NCBI GenBank assembly: GCA_017622395.1
Contig: JAGARF010000220.1
Location: 1-37,021, forward strand
Length of the DNA: 37,021 bases
From: Clostridia bacterium
GTDB taxonomy: Bacteria; Bacillota; Clostridia; RGIG6154
Direction of reading: 5' to 3'
Each line of letters opens with the position of its first letter. Position 1 is the first letter of the stretch. Shown one piece after another: positions 33,680 through 37,021 of the stretch. Under the pieces are notes generated by a model. It was not told where the DNA came from. It saw only the letters and a program-made list of their open reading frames with translations, and did no database searches. The position numbers and the translations under genes are program-made.

Positions 33680-35590
33680 ATGGCAATTGAACATTATAAC
33701 AGTAATGACATACAAGTCCTTGAGGGTCTTGAGGCGGTTAGAAAAAGACCGGGTATGTATATTGGCTCAACCTCAGCAAGAGGACTTCATCATCTTGTTT
33801 ACGAAATAGTTGACAATGCTATTGACGAGGCTTTGGCTGGATTTTGTAAAAATATTTATGTTTCTATCAACGAGGATAATTCTATTACTGTTGTAGACGA
33901 TGGCCGTGGTATTCCTGTAGGTATTCAGGAAAAGACAGGTCTTCCTGCAGTTGAAGTTGTATTTACTATTCTTCACGCAGGAGGTAAGTTTGGCGGTGAC
34001 GGCGGATATAAGGTATCAGGCGGTTTGCACGGTGTTGGTGCATCTGTAGTTAACGCACTTTCTTTATGGACTAAGGTTCAGGTTAAAGACGGTAAGAATA
34101 TCCACGAAATAGAATTTCAAAGAGGAAATAAGGTTGTTGACCTTCATATTGTGGGCGAAACTACAGAAAAAGGTACAACAGTACACTTTATGCCTGACCC
34201 TGAAATTTTTGAAGAAACTGTTTTTGATTTTTCTATTCTTTTAAAGAGATTAAGAGAACAGGCATACTTAAACGGCGGAATTAAAATCATTTTAGAGGAC
34301 AAAAGAGAAGAAAAACAGGTTAAAGAGCTTTATTATGAGGGCGGAATTAAGTCTTTTGTTGAAGATTTGAATAAAAATAAAGAAGTTTTAAGCGATGTTA
34401 TATACTTTATTGCAGAAAAAGAAGACTCTACAGTTGAAATTGCAATGCAGTATAACACAGATTACAGTGAAAAGGTTTTAACCTTTGCAAACGGTATTAA
34501 TACAATTGAGGGCGGAACTCACGAGGTTGGCTTTAAGAATTCACTTTCAAGACTTTTAAACAATTGGGGCAGAAAAAACAATGTTTTAAAAGAAGAAGAA
34601 AAGCTTTCTGGTGAAGATACAAGAGAAGGCTTAACTGCAGTTGTTTCTGTTAAGTTAACAGAGGCTGAATTTGAGGGACAGACCAAAACAAAGCTCGGAA
34701 ACTCAGAAATGAGAGAGTTCACAACAGCGGTTATGAACGAAAAATTCGGCGATTTCCTTGAAGAAAACCCACAGATTGCAAGGTTAATTGTTGAAAAGAG
34801 TATTTCAGCAGCAAGAGCAAGAGAGGCTGCAAGAAAGGCAAGAGAAGCTACAAGAAGAAAATCACCCTTAGAGTCAAACTCAATGCCCGATAAGCTTTTT
34901 GACTGCCACGAAAGAGATAATACAAAAACTGAAATATATATCGTCGAGGGTGACTCTGCGGGAGGCTCTGCAAAGGGCGGAAGAGACAGTAATTATCAGG
35001 CTATTCTTCCTCTTTGGGGTAAAATGCTTAATGTTGAAAAAGCAAGAGTTGACAAGGTATACGGAAACGAAAAATTACTTCCTGTTATAGTTGCACTTGG
35101 TGCAGGTATCGGTCAGGAATTTGATATTACAAAGCTAAGATATGACAAAATTATCATTATGGCGGATGCCGATGTTGACGGTGCTCATATCCAGACACTT
35201 CTTTTAACATTCTTCTTCAGATTTATGCCTCAGATTATTGAAACAGGTCATGTTTATTTAGCAAAACCGCCTCTTTATAAGCTTTCAAGAGGTAAAAAAT
35301 CACAGGTTGCTTTCTCTGATGAAGAAAGAGACAGAATTTCCGAAGAATTAAAGAACGGCGATGAAAACGCAAAGGTTGAAATTGCCAGATATAAAGGTCT
35401 TGGTGAAATGGATCCTGAAGAACTTTGGGAAACAACTATGAACCCAGAAAACAGAATTTTAATAAGAGTAACACTTGAAGATGCAATTTCTGCAGACGAA
35501 ACCTTCTCAATCCTTATGGGTGACGAGGTTGAGCCAAGAAAGAAATTTATTGACGAAAATGCAAAATATGTTACAAATCTTGATATTTAA
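33680..35590 (+). CDS. gyrB: DNA gyrase subunit B (636 aa)
   Basis: Start at 33680 behind AAGGAGG. GyrB is the ATPase subunit of gyrase, which introduces negative supercoils as an A2B2 complex with GyrA. The GHKL ATPase region shows VDNAIDEA, DDGRGIP and GGLHGVGASVVNALS. The TOPRIM metal site is formed by E423 in EGDSAGGSAKGGRD and D496/D498/D500 in DADVDGAHI. The C-terminal QRYKGLGEM-like segment reads ARYKGLGEMDPEELWETT. Length is normal for a Gram-positive GyrB. The gyrA gene follows after 14 bp, so the two are co-transcribed. Confidence 0.98.
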   Translation: MAIEHYNSNDIQVLEGLEAVRKRPGMYIGSTSARGLHHLVYEIVDNAIDEALAGFCKNIYVSINEDNSITVVDDGRGIPVGIQEKTGLPAVEVVFTILHAGGKFGGDGGYKVSGGLHGVGASVVNALSLWTKVQVKDGKNIHEIEFQRGNKVVDLHIVGETTEKGTTVHFMPDPEIFEETVFDFSILLKRLREQAYLNGGIKIILEDKREEKQVKELYYEGGIKSFVEDLNKNKEVLSDVIYFIAEKEDSTVEIAMQYNTDYSEKVLTFANGINTIEGGTHEVGFKNSLSRLLNNWGRKNNVLKEEEKLSGEDTREGLTAVVSVKLTEAEFEGQTKTKLGNSEMREFTTAVMNEKFGDFLEENPQIARLIVEKSISAARAREAARKAREATRRKSPLESNSMPDKLFDCHERDNTKTEIYIVEGDSAGGSAKGGRDSNYQAILPLWGKMLNVEKARVDKVYGNEKLLPVIVALGAGIGQEFDITKLRYDKIIIMADADVDGAHIQTLLLTFFFRFMPQIIETGHVYLAKPPLYKLSRGKKSQVAFSDEERDRISEELKNGDENAKVEIARYKGLGEMDPEELWETTMNPENRILIRVTLEDAISADETFSILMGDEVEPRKKFIDENAKYVTNLDI

Positions 35591-35604
35591 GGAGGTGGAG
35601 CACG

Positions 35605-37021
35605 ATGGCTAAAAAATTTGTAAATAATAATGATACTAATTTCGTAGAAAATTTAGAGCATCAGACTATTATTGATGTTGATATAGAAAAAAGAATGAAA
35701 GAGGCTTTTATTGACTATTCTATGTCAGTTATTATAAGCCGTGCCCTGCCTGATGTTAGGGACGGACTTAAGCCTGTTCACAGAAGAATACTTTATGCTA
35801 TGTTTGAAGAGCATTTAACAGCAGATAAGCCATTCTTTAAATCTGCTACAACAGTTGGTAATGTTATCGGCAGATACCATCCCCACGGCGACGCATCTGC
35901 ATACGATGCCCTTGTTCGTATGGCTCAGGACTTTTCACTCCGTTATCCTTTGATTGACGGTCACGGTAACTTCGGTTCAATCGACGGCGACCCACCGGCT
36001 GCTTACCGTTATACAGAAGCAAGAATGAGTAAAATTTCAAACGAGCTTTTGGCTGATATTGATAAAAACACAGTTGATTTTATACCAAACTTCGACGAAA
36101 AGAGAAAAGAGCCTGTTGTACTTCCAACAAGAATTCCTGTTCTCCTTTGTAACGGTTGCTCAGGTATTGCCGTTGGTATGGCAACAAATATACCTTCTCA
36201 CAACTTAAGAGAGGTTATAAATGCTGCAATTGCACAGATTGATAACCCTGATATTACTGTTGATGAGCTTATGGAGCATATTAAAGGCCCTGATTTCCCA
36301 ACCCGTGCTACTATTATGGGTAGAGGGGGTATCCGTTCTGCTTATGAAACAGGAAGAGGTAAAATTGTAATCCGTGCCAAAACAGAAATTGTTGAAAACG
36401 GAAGAGATGACAGATATTCAATTGTCATTTCTGAGCTTCCTTATCAGGTTAACAAGAGTGTTCTTGTTAAATCTATCGCAGATTTAGTCAAGGATAAAAG
36501 AATTGAAGGTATTGCTGATATCCGCGACCTTTCTTCAGACAGAGCAGGTATTAAAATCGTAATTGATTTAAAGAGAGATGCAAACCCACAGGTTGTATTA
36601 AATCATTTGTTTAAATTCACAAGACTTCAGGACAGCTTTTCAATTAATATGCTTGCAATTGAAGACGGTAAGCCTGTTACATTAACACTTAAAGGCTATC
36701 TTGATAACTATATCAGATTCCAGGAAGAAATCGTAACAAGAAGAACAAAGTTTGATTTAGAAAAAGCAAAGGCAAGAATGCACATTTTAGAAGGCTTAAA
36801 GATTGCCCTTGCAAACATTGATGCTGTTATTAAAGTAATAAGAGAATCATATGATGATGCTAAAGAAAAGCTTATGGAAAAATTCGGTTTCTCCGAAATT
36901 CAGGCACAGAGTGTACTTGATATGCGCTTAGCACAGCTCCAAAGACTTAATGGAGAGAAGATTGACATTGAATTTGATGAGCTTAAAGCAAAATGTGAAG
37001 AATATGAGGCAATTCTCTCTG
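35605..37021 (+). CDS. gyrA: DNA gyrase subunit A (3' end outside window)
   Basis: The ATG at 35605 follows AAGGAGGTGGAG; 472 complete codons of an expected 800-850 are present and the frame is open to the edge. GyrA carries out DNA breakage and rejoining through a tyrosine. The catalytic tyrosine is Y136 in AAYRYTEARM, and the winged-helix and tower regions are complete in sequence. The quinolone-resistance region at 93-101 reads PHGDASAYD, with alanine (A97) at the position of E. coli Ser83, serine next to it and Asp101 at the Asp87 position. The last residues lead into the coiled-coil arm. GyrA rather than ParC is supported by its place after gyrB. Confidence 0.98.
   Translation, partial: MAKKFVNNNDTNFVENLEHQTIIDVDIEKRMKEAFIDYSMSVIISRALPDVRDGLKPVHRRILYAMFEEHLTADKPFFKSATTVGNVIGRYHPHGDASAYDALVRMAQDFSLRYPLIDGHGNFGSIDGDPPAAYRYTEARMSKISNELLADIDKNTVDFIPNFDEKRKEPVVLPTRIPVLLCNGCSGIAVGMATNIPSHNLREVINAAIAQIDNPDITVDELMEHIKGPDFPTRATIMGRGGIRSAYETGRGKIVIRAKTEIVENGRDDRYSIVISELPYQVNKSVLVKSIADLVKDKRIEGIADIRDLSSDRAGIKIVIDLKRDANPQVVLNHLFKFTRLQDSFSINMLAIEDGKPVTLTLKGYLDNYIRFQEEIVTRRTKFDLEKAKARMHILEGLKIALANIDAVIKVIRESYDDAKEKLMEKFGFSEIQAQSVLDMRLAQLQRLNGEKIDIEFDELKAKCEEYEAILS

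Noticed and set aside
1..37021. CRISPR arrays, tRNA or rRNA genes, insertion sequences
   Set aside because: No regularly spaced repeats, cloverleaf candidates, rRNA stretches or transposase-like frames were seen on either strand.

Overview
This window comes from a low-GC Gram-positive anaerobe, most likely an uncultured member of the Clostridia. The evidence is AT-rich DNA with strong Shine-Dalgarno sites (AAGGAG/GGGAG), a dnaA-dnaN-remB-recF-gyrB-gyrA replication cluster, a PPi-dependent phosphofructokinase, a YycI-like protein, and secreted proteins carrying SLH and copper-amine-oxidase-N-like surface modules. That surface repertoire recalls fibre- or pectin-degrading gut Clostridia such as Monoglobales, but placement below class is a guess.

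Left region, 1-26.4 kb, all on the minus strand: six very large exported proteins. The first transcription unit starts from a clear promoter near 26.25 kb. It reads, in order: a 1634-aa parallel beta-helix protein with a copper-amine-oxidase-N-like C-terminus; a 1010-aa protein with N-terminal SLH repeats; a 602-aa protein with C-terminal SLH repeats; and a 1274-aa protein of beta modules and helical linkers. It ends at a strong terminator at 12.32 kb. A second promoter at 12.26 kb drives two tandem paralogous beta-helix giants: 2496 aa, then one of at least 1556 aa cut by the left edge. The three beta-helix proteins share an exactly spaced acidic motif that looks like an active site. Together the genes look like a cell-surface polysaccharide-processing and S-layer-type system. 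No substrate can be read from the sequence.

Middle, 26.4-29.5 kb: a DUF4380 (galactose-mutarotase-like) gene on minus is divergent from a plus-strand pair, PPi-phosphofructokinase (pfp) and a YycI-like membrane protein, which overlap by 4 bp. The divergent genes appear to share one palindromic -10 element. A terminator closes the plus-strand pair.

Right region, 29.5-37.0 kb: dnaA with its own extended -10 promoter, then a 219-bp oriC-like spacer with four near-consensus DnaA boxes around AT-rich repeats, then dnaN, remB, recF, gyrB and gyrA (cut by the right edge), tightly packed on the plus strand. The usual rpmH-rnpA-yidC neighbours are not found upstream of dnaA within the window. The surface-protein genes lie close to the origin and are mostly co-oriented with the leftward fork.
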